Shown: positions 1 to 11,033, counted from the stretch's first letter. The stretch: DNA of 64,000 nucleotides from Palaemon carinicauda (GCF_036898095.1 NC_090745.1:81629016-81693015), one strand, 5' to 3'. Numbers and translations are program-made. The notes: generated by a model not told the origin, from the sequence alone.

Positions 1-1394
1 CCTAGTTGGTCTGCTTCGAGTTGTCATTCAGGCAAGACTAGGCTAGGGTTTTTCTGCCCCTTCCCTTAGCTGCAGATGGTAAGCTTTGGGTTTGGGTCAG
101 AACCTCAGAGTATATAGTCTTATGCCGGCAGCTGATCGGTAGGGTGAATGAGATTCCCCTGTCGATTTATGTTGTTGGCATAGGAGGCTAAGCTTCCATA
201 GATTGCACTTGAAGGGGTTATATGATTTACCCCCTACCCCCTGCAGTCTAGTAGACTAGTCCTCTGCTTGCAGACCCTAGGCTGAAGAATAGTTATTCTT
301 CTGCTGCCTAGGATGGCGCCGGCACTGGAACTCTGTTTCTCTCTTGTTAAGGGTGGCGGCTAGATGGCTGCTGGCTCCTTAACTGTATTGGCAGACCCTA
401 GGCTGGAGAATAGATTCTCCTTCCGCCTAGGATGGCGACGATACTGAAGCAGAGCTTCCTTAGGGTGCGGTAGGACCAGCAATCTGCCGGCTCCTCTCAC
501 ACCCTATACAGGACCCTTTTCCCTCCCCCCTCTTTCCTTTAGTGATGGCCTAGCTATCACAACCCTTTGGCCATCGTCCTGCAATCTCACCGCTTGCCGG
601 CAGGTTGTAGGGCCGGCTCGGGCTTCTGCTGGTATGGCCTAGTTGCTCAGCTTTCCCTTCGGACACAGGCTCCGGGATAGCTGTGTCGGCGGGACCAGCT
701 GCCAGCAGAAGATCCCTTTGTTATAGAGTGTTCTTCAATCCTCTCTTGGACTGCCATTCACAACCTGTGTCTGGCAGTGACCGACAATGGAGGTGGATGG
801 GTGGAAGCCTGAATATCGAATATTCTCCCCTTCCATTTGAACCCTCATTTCGGAGGAAGGAAGTGAGACAGTGCTCTCACAACATCCTTCACTCCTTGCT
901 TTCTCTCTCTCTATCGGCTAGTGCCGCCAGGTACTAACCTAACTGGCGGCTACCGGCCATTACCCTAGCCGGCAAGATGCTGGCTAGAATTGTGTGCCGA
1001 CAGCTAATGACCTGCTGACACAACTGACTTAGCCGGCAAGAGCCGGCCGAGTTCTGACTACTGGCCACCACCCTGTCACATAGAATGCTGACTGGGCTAG
1101 TGTGCCAACAGCCAGTGACCTGCCGGCAATCCAGCGGCCGGCCGGCTACCATTCCAGTCAATGCTGTGCCAGTTGAACTGTGCCCTAGGTGCTAGCCTTG
1201 CCGGCAACATTCCAGCTACAACTACAGTATATGTCTATACAGTAGCCAGTATATTTGTAGTATAGATCATACTGCAAACAGAAAAATATGGTATAAAATA
1301 TACAGTAGTTAAATTTCCAACATACTCTTTGTGTCCAGGCGCAGTCTATTGTTGAGACCATATAAGATAAGGAAAAGAACTCTCTTTCCATATA
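1..1394 (+). mobile_element. DIRS-like family 2 element, copy G, 5' leader segment
   Basis: This stretch has no convincing gene. It aligns by eye, with substitutions and small indels, to 54955-56220 in copy F: the same phrases around 'gggctagggtttt', the paired 'agaccctaggctg' repeats, the CCGGC-rich block, and the 'acagtatat' tract occur in the same order. It is therefore the 5' noncoding leader of a family 2 DIRS element that starts upstream of the window. The block at about 940-1200 is rich in GCCGGC words. The leader is broken at 1394 by the TIR transposon and resumes at 11641. Confidence 0.75.
273..514 (+). repeat. Two-copy tandem repeat, about 121 bp, in the family 2 leader
   Basis: A unit beginning 'gaccctaggctg' and containing the self-complementary 'agaata..tattct' segment followed by 'gcctaggatggcg' starts at 273 and again at 394. 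Copy F has the same duplication at 55231 and 55358 (period about 127), so it predates the two copies and belongs to the element. Confidence 0.8.
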
Positions 1395-1634
1395 TAGTCC
1401 AGCCGTTTTCAGTGAAAATCGTTCAAATTTGGTTAAAAGCACCAAATTTTGCACAAAGTTAGCTTGAGATGTACCTTTTGAAATGTGATAGAGACCCATT
1501 TGATATCTTTCCAATATGGCCGCTTTTTTCAAGATGGCCGCCAAAAATCTGGAAAATGCTGTTATTTGAAGTATTTTCATCGTATAGTCACAATTTTGGA
1601 GTCTAAACCTATATTTTCTATGATGTTCTAAACA
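1395..1634. repeat. Left terminal inverted repeat of the TIR transposon
   Basis: The reverse complement matches 11393-11640 with scattered mismatches and one gap of about 7 bases near the outer end. Conserved pieces include 'ggttaaaagcaccaaatt', 'gatagagacccatttgatat' and 'aagatggccgcc'. Confidence 0.9.
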
Positions 1635-1912
1635 TTAAAAGCAAATGTAAGCACATAATACAAATATCTAAGGAGCAAATGGCCTTTGTGTTACAGAAAT
1701 TGCCTACAAAAATATTAAACCGGCTGTAATCATATTTGTTCTGTAATTTAACGCAAAGTAAAGAATGTATTTGAAATTCAAACATAAGTACAGTGCTTTA
1801 TTAACTCAATATGAAGAGTTTTATATCAACTTAATCCCAAAATAGGTTTTATCTTTGTAACCATCAATTGCTAGTACACTACTGAAATTACTAATTTAAG
1901 TACACAGTCTAA

Positions 1913-4760
1913 TCACACACAGGCAACAATCCCCCTAGCCGTACATGCTAGTTGTGCTTTCACACACTTGCATCTTCCTCTGCAGCCTTTGACACATCCA
2001 CATTTCAGGAATTCCATACAGGAAACTGATGCTTGAGGCACATCTGACCAATAGGGTTCCCATGCATTCTCAGGTCCTTTCATCCAACCCCATTCAACAG
2101 GTGAAGGTAAGACGGGATTGGGGAGAAGTGACTGGCCCCAAACATGACCCGCTTGATAAGATGCTCTTATGACATGCTGGCAGAGAGTAGCAGAAGTTGG
2201 TGGTATAAGACCAATAGACCTGCCCTTCCTGGTGAAGAGATCTTTTCTCGCTTCATAAGCTGATGTGGTAGATGCCATAAAACAGAACAACAAATCGCTC
2301 AAGGTTTGCCATGTGCTGCTCAATTCTCTCCAGTGTTGGTACATTTCCAAGGTCTGCAAACACCTCGGTTACACTTTCACATATTTACCACGTCTCCCAA
2401 GAAGGTTTCTTCCCTTCACCAGCAAAGGAGGATGTGTTGTCACACTCGCTGAAGGCATAAAACATAGGCAGAGCTCGACACTTTGGACCTAGAGAACCAG
2501 CTATGGTGTGTACAGGGATATATTTGAAGTTGTTCCCAACCCCAAAGCTGATCCACAGATCACTTGCATGAATTGGAAGACACAATGCTATAGCTAAAAC
2601 TACTACATCAGTGTCCACAGTTCTGATCATGATCCTCTCACAACCATGTTGAACAGCATCTTTTGCTTGGAGAAGAAGTCTTGTGTCTGCTTCCTCATGG
2701 GAGCACGGAGATATTTGATCAATACTGTCCCTCTGGGGGTTGCAAAGGACCAATTCTCCTTTTGTGGACATAATTTGCTTGCCCTCTATTCTAGACAGCT
2801 GACAGTAGTACATTGATCCGCTAGAAAACTGAAGAGCTCGACTTTGTTTGCATCACACCGCAAGAAAGCCTTCCAGTTGCCAGGAACAGGAATGTTAGCC
2901 TTTACTTTTCTGCGGTCCCCCTCTCCTCTGAGACTCCTAGCAGTCACCTTCAGACTGTCTTGGAAGTACTGATCAAAGATAATATCTACTCTTCTTGCTG
3001 ACTCCAGTTGACGCTTTACATGTGGTACAAATACCTGGTCAGCATACTCTTGAAATGTTCTTGATGCACCTGGGTTAAGCATATTAACAATGGCAGCCCC
3101 ATCTACTGTAGAAGAACTGCATCAGTATCAGGCTTGTCCTTGATTGTGGTACTATGCTGTGTAAGGAATGGGAGAAGATCAGCTTTGGTCCCATGCTGAA
3201 GTAATCCACCCTGTGACAATGATGGTGGACTGGACTGATTCTCATGGCGGAAAAACTCATCAATATCCCCATCTCTCACTTGGCAAGACACATACAGTTT
3301 AGAGAAAAGAGAACAGTCTTGTTTCAATGATGCAATTTGTTACTTCTCCTTTGACACTTTGCAGGTAGGCTGGCTGCTGAAAAGAGGAAATTTGCTGCTT
3401 TTGATAGGATCTGTCAGACTTTTGGTCTTCTAGCCGTTCTTTCACAAAATCACTATATTGCTCTTTTCCCACCCTTTTGATATGCATTACGGTTTCTATA
3501 ACCTCTTTGTCTACAACACCTGGGTGCCTAATACAAGAAGATCAGATGAATCTTCCATGAATGGATTTCCCATGTCTTCTAATGTATCACACAGGGATTT
3601 GACTTGGTTTCTGTATGTTGTCTGTACCCCCTGTTGAGTTTCATGGTGTCTTTGGTCTGAATGCTTTTCCACTGGTCCCCGGAGTCCTTCCACCACAGTT
3701 TTAAACTCATTCACAACTCTTGACACTTCTGGCCCAGCTACCATCCATCTTTGGAGTTGTGCACTGTTTCCAGTTAGGCCCACAGCACCACCATCTCCTT
3801 TAATCTGTTTGTTGTTCTGTTCGTGAGATTTGTCTAATGGGATGCTGGAAAATGAGTGTTGTGTTTTGTGAACAACAAACTTTCCCTCTGTGAATTCATC
3901 AGCAACCTCAGGATGCATCAAATCTAGGGAATCCATATATCTAATATGCACTGCAACCCAACGAGCATAATTTGGGTGGTCAAGTGCAAAGAACCATGGG
4001 GCCAGCTTGTGAGTGCAGCCTTGTACAGATTGAAGTTCCCCTGTTGCAGTGATTGGAGGAAATCCATCAAAGCTACTTCTAGGTCAAGTTTGATGGACCA
4101 GAAGTTGAACATAGGGACTGCATTTTCCATTTTCACTCTCCATTGCTCAAAGCTTAGAGGATCTGTGGTGTGGTCTTCTGTTTGGTGATGCTTATAGGCT
4201 CTATCCATGAGAATGTACAAGCTCCCTGCGGTCACCTGATGGGCATGCCTCGTTCTCATTATATGTGCAGCCTTCAGGAAGGAATCTACATTACCTTGTG
4301 AGGCTATCTCTGCCTGCACAAGGGTGTTGGTCCATCCAGTTCTTTCCAGCTAGTCTCCAAGAACTTTGAGAAAGGCCAGCTCAATGTGTAAGCCACCAAA
4401 CATCACTACAACTTGGTTCTCACCGAGAATGTTGGGGTATTACCATTGGAGTTGTTTGGCAATAGCATACAGTGGATGATCACAGGCAACTACAGGGATC
4501 TGAACAGGATTCAGAAAATCTACTGCATTCTTCACAACTTTCATAGTATGGGCAATCATGGCACTTGACTTAGCCTCCTCATAGAACAGTGGGAGCAATG
4601 AGTTGATGTCGGAAGGAGCAGGCTGTTCTGTGTGGACCTGATCAACATGGTATGCAGCCCAGGATGTCTTTAGGTCTGTTGATGACTCCGCTTCAATCTC
4701 TTCTTTCACATGTTTCAACCACCAGCAAAATGATTGTATAACAAACAAAATGGTTGTCAC
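1913..4760 (-). pseudogene. Decayed transposon gene with EEADTR/PIN-like block and CXC cluster (putative transposase)
   Basis: Read on the minus strand, one protein is recoverable across several frames, broken by frameshifts and stops. In order: a segment with 'GGLHIE' (about 4400) and 'TRTRHAHQV'-like text (about 4230); a segment with 'HEQNN..IKGDGGAVGLT' and 'RWMVAGPE' (about 3750-3850); 'NWKAFLRCDANKVELF' (about 2850); 'HEEADTRLLL...IMIRTVDTDVVVLA' (about 2600-2700); and a C-terminal cysteine-rich block (CGCVKGCRGRCKC, about 1970-2000) like tesmin/TSO1 CXC motifs. I recognise this as a family found in many invertebrate genomes, usually annotated as uncharacterised. The TVDTDVVVLA block resembles the acidic motif of XPG/FEN-type PIN nucleases; that is inference. 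Its position inside a TIR element argues it is a transposase. The N-terminus is missing. Confidence 0.7.
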
Positions 4761-4775
4761 TGTAGAATTGTAAGA

Positions 4776-4950
4776 TTTTCAATATTAAACTTAGCCGGTG
4801 ATTATATAAGCTGCAGCTCTGCTGCTCGACAGAAAACTCTACGTTAAAAATCCGCCAGCGATCGCTATGCAGGTAGGGGGTGTACTTCAACAGCGCCATC
4901 TGTCGTGCAGGTACTCAGTACTCAATGTAAACACAGAACTCAATTTTCTC
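4776..4950. repeat. Left inverted terminal repeat of DIRS copy A
   Basis: From 'cggtgattatataagctg' inward to 'gaactcaattttctc' this is the inverted counterpart of 11081-11277. The outermost bases differ: the left end is TTTTCAATATTAAACTTAG, whereas the right end carries a longer AT-rich extension. Unequal ITRs of this kind are known from DIRS1. Confidence 0.9.
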
Positions 4951-5155
4951 TCTGTCGTGCCACCGGCAAGACCTACTAATTCGCTGTTTCTAACTGGATT
5001 GGTTTTCACAACTTTTTGGTGAAGTACACGTTTCTAGTTTTGAGCTTTCGCTTTGCAGGCTTTATCTTCAATACATCCTTGCATTCTTTTGTTGATATCG
5101 GATTATTTGTTGATGACTTTGGATAGTTTTTGAATTCCCCTTTGACTAATTCAAA

Positions 5156-7578
5156 ATGGCTGACCTTTCTCAAGTCCCTAAATTCAGGAAGTGTAATGCT
5201 AGGGACTGTTCAAGGCGTCTTCCGAAGGCCTCTATCGATCCTCACACCGTTTGTTCCAATTGTCGGGATAAAACCTGTCAATTGGAAGATCGATGTGAGG
5301 AATGCGTTGGGCTTTCGGAATTCGATTTTATCGAATTCCAGAAATATACACGTAGGCTAGAGAGAGATAGAGTCAGGAGAAGTTCATCTCGCTCCGTTGA
5401 ATTTTCCTCTCCTCATGCCCCACAACCTATTCCTTCCCCTGTAGTGGTTGCTCCTGATCCCCCTTCTAGCACTCAAGAACCCTCAATGGCAGATATGATG
5501 CGTGCCATCCAAGCTCTGGGTGAGAGAGTCGAGTCCTTGGCTAGTAACCGTAACCAGCTCATGGCAGACGTCAAGGAGCTGAAGTGTAAGAGTGCAGTGG
5601 GTAGTGATAAAGTGAGTGATAGTGTTGTGGATAGTGTTGCGCTTGAGGGTTCGTCTGTTCGTGCCTGTCGTCCTCCCAGTCCGGGACCTCTTGCAAGCTC
5701 CCAAGTCCAGGGGAGAAGCAATGTCGTACGACCAAAGGGTTCGAGAGGCTTTAATCAGCGAACAGACGTTCCCTCCGTGGTTTCGGACGTATCTACCCAA
5801 GATCGCCCCACCCACACAAAGACGAGAGAGCCCATTTATTCCTCGTCTGCGGAAGAGGTTTCTCGTAAGAAACCATGGACCAAGGTCTCGCGGCCTCTTA
5901 AGCGCAAGTCGGTCCCTTCCGCGCAAGTCCAACGGCCCAGTTGTAGCCACTGGGTCAGTTCGGACTCGCTGCAGTCTTCCGACGACTGCTCACCTCCTAA
6001 GAGAGGCAAAGCGGTACCGCCTCAGGCAGTCACACCGTCTGTTGCCGCACCTGCTCCTGTAGACCCTAAGTGGTCTTTGCTGCAGACCATGCAGTATCAG
6101 TTAACGTCATTGATGCAGGACTTTCGTGCGGAGAAGGTTGACGCTGCACCAACCTCTTGCCTACAACCAACCACGGTTGTGCGTCCTGTGGATGCTGAGG
6201 CGACCTTCTGCCGCACTCCAGCTGAGAGAGTCCCGCCACCCATGCGTTCCAGTGTACCCTGCCAGCCGCATGTTGACGTTCAGCGACGCACGGAACCTTC
6301 CGTTGACGTTCGCGAGGTACAACAACAGTCTAAGTTGTTTTGTTTTGACGCGGTGCGTCAACCTCCGCAACCCAGTGTGGTTACCTCTGCTCGCCCACAT
6401 CAGACTAGACAGTCTGGAGTAGACGCTATGCGTCCCCGCGCTGCTATGGTTGTTGCCAGTTCACAGACTGGGCAACAGTTCCATGACGTTGCGTCCGGTT
6501 CAGTCACGCGTGCACCCGTGCCACCGGACTCAGCTGACCAGCCGATTCCTACTCCTTTGCCGCTTCCTCCTCAATTCTCGGATGATGGACTCTCTGATGA
6601 TGACGACGCGGCACACATTGATGACCCACATTCGGACCCTGACGAACCCAAGACCACGCAACCCTCTTTGGACTTTAGAAAAGTTCTTGCTCTGTTCAAA
6701 GAGATGTATCCGGACCAGTTTGTGTCTGCGGCACCACGCTCTCCTCCATCAGAGTTTGCTTTAGGTACGCAGTCATCCGCGCCTGCCTTTACGAAACTCG
6801 TCCTCGCCCGCTCGTCCAAGAGAGCTTTACGAGTTTTAGGAGATTGGATGCAGTCCAAAAAGAACCTAGGGAAGACAGCCTTTACGTTTCCCCCTGCGAA
6901 ACTCTCTTCCAGATCGAGCGTCTGGTATGCCACGGGAGAAGTTCTCGGCTTGGGAGTTCCTGCCTCTGCCCAGGGCGACTTCTCAAGTCTTGTAGACTCT
7001 CCCCGCAGGCTAGCCATGAGACGCTCTAAGATATGCTGGTCTCCTTCGGACCTAGACCATCTGTTGAAAGGAGTATTTAGAGCCTTCGAGGTCTTTAACT
7101 TTTTGGACTGGTGTCTGGGAGCTTTGAGCAGGAAGATCTCCCCGTCTGACAAGGAATCTTCCTTGCTCATAATGTCCTGCATGGACAAGGCCATACGTGA
7201 CGGATCTAGTGAGCTTGCGTCTTCGTTCGTATCCGGGGTCCTCAAAGACGGGAGAACCTTTGCTCTTTCCTGTCAGCTGGAGTAACACCGTGTCAAAGAT
7301 CAGAACTTCTTTTTGCTCCTCTCTCAAAGTGCCTTTTTCCAGAGGACTTGATTAAGGAGATTGCTGCCTCTTTGATTCAGAAGGACACCCATGACCTGGT
7401 TGCGTCCTCTGCCCGCAAAGCCACCCCTTTGCCTACCTTGTCGAGACCCAGGATGGACACTCCAGCGTCTAGATTCATTCCGCCCTTTCGTGGCAGAGCC
7501 TCCAGCAGAGGAGGTGCTCGTGCCGAAGGGAGACGTGGGAAGAAGAAAGGTACCAAGTCCTTTAAAGGCAGAGTCTGA
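5156..7578 (+). pseudogene. DIRS family 1 ORF1 (Gag-like), frameshifted
   Basis: The start ATG at 5156 sits in a good context (AAAATGG), and copies B and D start at the same site. The N-terminus has a cysteine cluster (Cys13, 18, 33, 36, 41, 47, 50 with His30), likely zinc-binding. The middle (about residues 70-480) is low-complexity and Pro/Ser/Gln-rich. The C-terminal half is more globular, and the protein ends in an RGG/basic tail suited to nucleic-acid binding. Relative to B and D, a small change at about 7244-7249 shifts the frame and stops it at 7285; the remaining C-terminus reads in another frame to 7578. The intact version in copy B is 807 residues. The product would package or chaperone element RNA; that role is inferred from position. 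Confidence 0.85.
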
Positions 7579-9520
7579 CTGCCACCTTCTTCAGACAGCA
7601 GTGGGAGCCAGACTCAAGAACTTCTGGCAGACCTGGGAGAAAAGAGGTGCAGATGCACAATCTGTGAAGTTGCTCAGAGAAGGGTACAAGATCCCGTTTG
7701 TACGAAAACCCCCTCTAGCAACGTCTCCCATCGATCTCTCTCCCAGGTACAGAGAGGAAGACAAGAGACGAGCTTTGAAGCAGGAGGTGTCTCTCTTACT
7801 AGAAAAGGGAGCGGTAGTCAAAGTCCGGGACCATCAATCCCCGGGCTTCTACAACCGTCTCTTCTTAGTGGTAAAGAAGACAGGAGGGTGGAGGCCGGTG
7901 CTAGACGTCAGTGCGCTGAATGTCTTTGTCACAAAGCAGACGTTCGCCATGGAGACCACAAAGTCCGTTCTAGCAGCGGTCAGAAAGGAAGACTGGATGG
8001 TCTCTTTAGACCTAAGGGACGCATACTTTCACGTCCCCATCCACCCAGACTCCCAACCTTTTCTGAGATTCGTTTACGAAAAGGTTGTCTACCAGTTTCA
8101 AGCCCTGTGCTTTGGCCTAAGCACAGCTCCTCTTGTGTTTACGAGGCTGATGAGGAATATAGCCAAATTCCTTCATTTAGCGGACATCAGAGCCTCCCTC
8201 TATTTGGACGACTGGCTTCTAAGAGCTTCTTCCAGTCGTCGCTGTCTGGAGAATCTAAAGTGGACTCTAGATCTGATCAAGGAATTGGGTCTCCTGGTCA
8301 ATATGGAAAAGTCTCAACTGGTCCCATCCCAAACTATTGTGTATTTAGGGATGGAGATTCACAGTCAAGCTTTTCGGGCTTTTCCGTCGGCCCCCAGAAC
8401 AAGTCAAGCCCAGGTATGCATCCAGAACATGCTGAAGAAGGAACGATGTTCAGTCAGACAGTGGATGAGTCTGATAGGGACACTATCATCCCTGGAACAG
8501 TTCGTTTCGTTAGGAAGACTACACCTCCGTCCCCTTCAATTTCACCTAGCTGTTTACTGGAAAAAGGACAAGACGCTAGAAGCGGTCTCGATCCCCATTT
8601 CCGAGAAGATGAAGTCGTCCCTGACTTGGTGGAAGGACAGTATCAGCCTCAGAGAGGGTCTGCCCCTGGCTGTTCAGACTCCCAACCACGTTCTCTTCTC
8701 GGACGCATCGGACACGGGCTGGGGTGCGACATTAGACGGTCGGGAATGCTCGGGAACTTGGAACTCGAGTCAAAGAACGTTACATATCAACTGCAAGGAA
8801 CTACTGGCAGTTCATCTGGCCTTGAAAAGCTTCAAGTCCCTCCTTCAAGGCAAAGTGGTGGAGGTGAACTCGGAAAACACCACGGCTTTGGCGTACATCT
8901 CCAAGCAAGGAGGGACCCATTCTATGACGTTGTACGAGATCGCAAGGGACCTCCTCACCTGGTCAAAAGATCTAAACCTTTCTCTAGTAACGAGGTTCAT
9001 CCAAGGCAACTTGAATGTCATGGCAGATTGCCTCAGTCGGAAGGGACAAATCATTCCAACAGAATGGACCCTACACAAGGATGTGTGCAAGAGACTGTGG
9101 GCCACATGGGGCCAGCCTACCATAGATCTCTTCGCAACCTCGATGACCAAGAGGCTCCCAATACATTGCTCACCAATCCCGGACCCAGCAGCAGTTCATA
9201 TAGATGCCTTTCTACTGGATTGGTCACATCTAGACCTATATGCATTCCCCCCGTTCAAGATTGTCAACAAGGTACTGCAGAAGTTCGCCTCTCACGAAGG
9301 GACAAGGTTGACGTTAGTTGCTCCCCTCTGGCCCGCGAGAGAATGGTTCACCGAGGTACTTCAATGGCTAGTGGACGTTCCCAGAACTCTTCCTCTAAGG
9401 GTGGACCTTTTACGTCAGCCACACGTAAAGAAGGTACACCAAGGCCTCCACGCTCTTCGTCTGACTGCCTTCAGACTATTGAAAGACTCTCAAGAGCTAG
9501 AGGCTTTTCGAAGGAGGTAG
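7391..9520 (+). CDS. DIRS family 1 reverse transcriptase-RNase H-methyltransferase-like polyprotein
   Basis: A 709-residue open frame. The first part overlaps the Gag tail, and the true start is uncertain. RT: motif A in 'SLDLRDAYFHVPI' (Asp207), 'FGLSTAPLVFT', then YLDD at residues 271-274 (8201-8212). RNase H: 'FSDASDTGWG' (Asp438), 'CKELLAVHLAL', then 'NSENTTA', where residue 495 is Glu (8873-8875) although B and D have Asp, and finally 'ADCLSRK'. The C-terminal part contains 'IDLFATS', 'YAFPPF' (617-622) and 'LVAPLWP', the layout of the DAM-like methyltransferase domain in DIRS elements. It would copy element RNA into DNA. The Asp-to-Glu change at a likely catalytic RNase H position may weaken this copy. 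The recombinase frame runs through most of it. Confidence 0.92.
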   Translation: MTWLRPLPAKPPLCLPCRDPGWTLQRLDSFRPFVAEPPAEEVLVPKGDVGRRKVPSPLKAESDCHLLQTAVGARLKNFWQTWEKRGADAQSVKLLREGYKIPFVRKPPLATSPIDLSPRYREEDKRRALKQEVSLLLEKGAVVKVRDHQSPGFYNRLFLVVKKTGGWRPVLDVSALNVFVTKQTFAMETTKSVLAAVRKEDWMVSLDLRDAYFHVPIHPDSQPFLRFVYEKVVYQFQALCFGLSTAPLVFTRLMRNIAKFLHLADIRASLYLDDWLLRASSSRRCLENLKWTLDLIKELGLLVNMEKSQLVPSQTIVYLGMEIHSQAFRAFPSAPRTSQAQVCIQNMLKKERCSVRQWMSLIGTLSSLEQFVSLGRLHLRPLQFHLAVYWKKDKTLEAVSIPISEKMKSSLTWWKDSISLREGLPLAVQTPNHVLFSDASDTGWGATLDGRECSGTWNSSQRTLHINCKELLAVHLALKSFKSLLQGKVVEVNSENTTALAYISKQGGTHSMTLYEIARDLLTWSKDLNLSLVTRFIQGNLNVMADCLSRKGQIIPTEWTLHKDVCKRLWATWGQPTIDLFATSMTKRLPIHCSPIPDPAAVHIDAFLLDWSHLDLYAFPPFKIVNKVLQKFASHEGTRLTLVAPLWPAREWFTEVLQWLVDVPRTLPLRVDLLRQPHVKKVHQGLHALRLTAFRLLKDSQELEAFRRR

Positions 9521-10536
9521 CCAGGGCGATTGCTAGAGGAAGGAGGACATCCACTCTTAGAGTCTACCAGTCGAAGTGGGAAGTCTTCCGAAACTGGTGC
9601 AAGTCAGTATCAGTATCCTCGACCAGTACCTCTGTAACCCAAATAGCTGACTTCCTCGTATACCTGAGGAAAGAAAGATCTCTTTCAGCTCCCACCATCA
9701 AGGGTTACAGAAGCATGTTGGCATCAGTCTTCCGTCACAGAGGCTTAGATCTTTCCAACAACAAAGATCTACAGGACCTCCTTAAGTCTTTTGAGACCAC
9801 GAAGGAGCGTCGTTTGGCTACACCTGGTTGGAATTTAGACGTGGTACTAAGATTCCTTATGTCAGAAAGGTTCGAGCCACTACAATCAGCCTCCTTTAAA
9901 GATCTCACTTTAAAGACTCTTTTACTGGTTTGCTTAGCCACAGCTAAAAGAGTCAGTGAGATTCACGCCTTCAGCAGGAACATCGGATTTTCATCTGAAA
10001 CGGCTACATGTTCTTTACAGCTTGGTTTTCTAGCCAAAAACGAGCTACCTTCTCGTCCTTGGCCGAAATCGTTCGATATTCCAAGCCTTTCTAATATGGT
10101 TGGAAATGAACTAGAAAGAGTCTTATGCCCTGTTAGAGCTCTTAAGTTCTATTTAAGATGAACTAAACCTTTACGAGGACAGTCAGAAGCTTTATGGTGT
10201 TCTATTAAGAAACCTTCTTTGCCTATGTCAAAGAATGCCTTATCCTATTATATCAGACTGTTAATACGAGAAGCTCATTCCCATCTGAGTGAGGAAGACC
10301 AAGCTTTGCTGAAGGTAAGGACACATGAAGTTAGAGCTGTCGCAACTTCAGTGGCCTTTAAACAAAATAGATCTCTGCAGAGTATAATGGACGCAACCTA
10401 TTGGAGAAGCAAGTCAGTGTTCGCGTCTTTTTATCTTAAAGATGTCCAGTCTCTTTACGAGAACTGCTACACCCTGGGACCATTCGTAGCAGCGAGTGCA
10501 GTAGTGGGTGAGGGCTCAACCACTACATTCCCCTAA
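7888..10536 (+). pseudogene. DIRS family 1 tyrosine recombinase, interrupted by TGA
   Basis: A 757-codon open frame ends at TGA 10159-10161, and the same frame resumes to 10536. In copy B the codon is CGA (Arg758) and the protein is 882 residues. The first ~540 codons overlap the RT frame and are Ser/Pro-rich with no domain I recognise. The recombinase proper begins at about 9540 ('STLRVYQSKW', core-binding-like). The catalytic Arg is in 'AKRVSEIH' (about 9945); 'HEVRAVATS' gives the HxxR pair and 'FASFYLKDV' the Tyr nucleophile, both after the TGA. Without readthrough the enzyme loses its active site. It would integrate the circular DNA intermediate. Confidence 0.85.
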
Positions 10537-10941
10537 TTCCATAACCTTTTTAATCTTTCTCTTGAAATGTTTTTTATTGTTGTTTTTGGGTTGTCCGGAA
10601 GGCTAAGAAGCCTTTCGCATCCTGGTTGATTTGGCGGGTGGTCAAATTCTTTTCTTGAGAAGCGCCTAGATTAGAGGTTTTGATGAGGTCCTGTAGTATG
10701 GGTTGCAACCCTTGATACTTCAGCTCCTAGGGGTCGCTCAGCATCCTAAGAGGATCGCGAGGCTCCGTAAGGAAGACGTACTTAAAAAGGCAGAGTAATT
10801 GTTCAAGTCGACTTCCTTACCAGGTACTTATTTATTTTATGTTTGTTATTTTGATAACTGCTAAAATTAAATAAAAAATCCTTAGCTCATAATAATGTAA
10901 ACAATTATTGCTGGTCTCTACCCACCCCCCTGGGTGTGAAT

Positions 10942-11033
10942 CAGCTTATATAATCACCGGCTAAGTTTAATATTGAAAAATGTTATTTTTATAATAAAAT
11001 AAATTTTTGAATATACTTACCCGGTGATTATAT
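10942..11033. repeat. Internal complementary region (ICR) of DIRS copy A
   Basis: Bases 10942-10979 are the complement of the left terminus (4776 onward). Bases 10980-11033 are the complement of the right terminus (back from 11277). They are joined directly as '...attgaaaa|atgtta...'. This is the DIRS1-type ICR, about the same size as that of Dictyostelium DIRS1, and it is thought to template completion of both ends during circle formation. Confidence 0.92.

Noticed and set aside
5483..5950. Antisense 155-codon frame in ORF1 of A (longer in B and D)
   Set aside because: Low-complexity shadow of the Ser/Pro-rich Gag region.
6571..7245. Antisense 224-codon open frame within DIRS ORF1, also in copies B and D
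   Set aside because: It mirrors the Gag frame exactly, has no recognisable domain, and its conservation is explained by the near identity of the copies.
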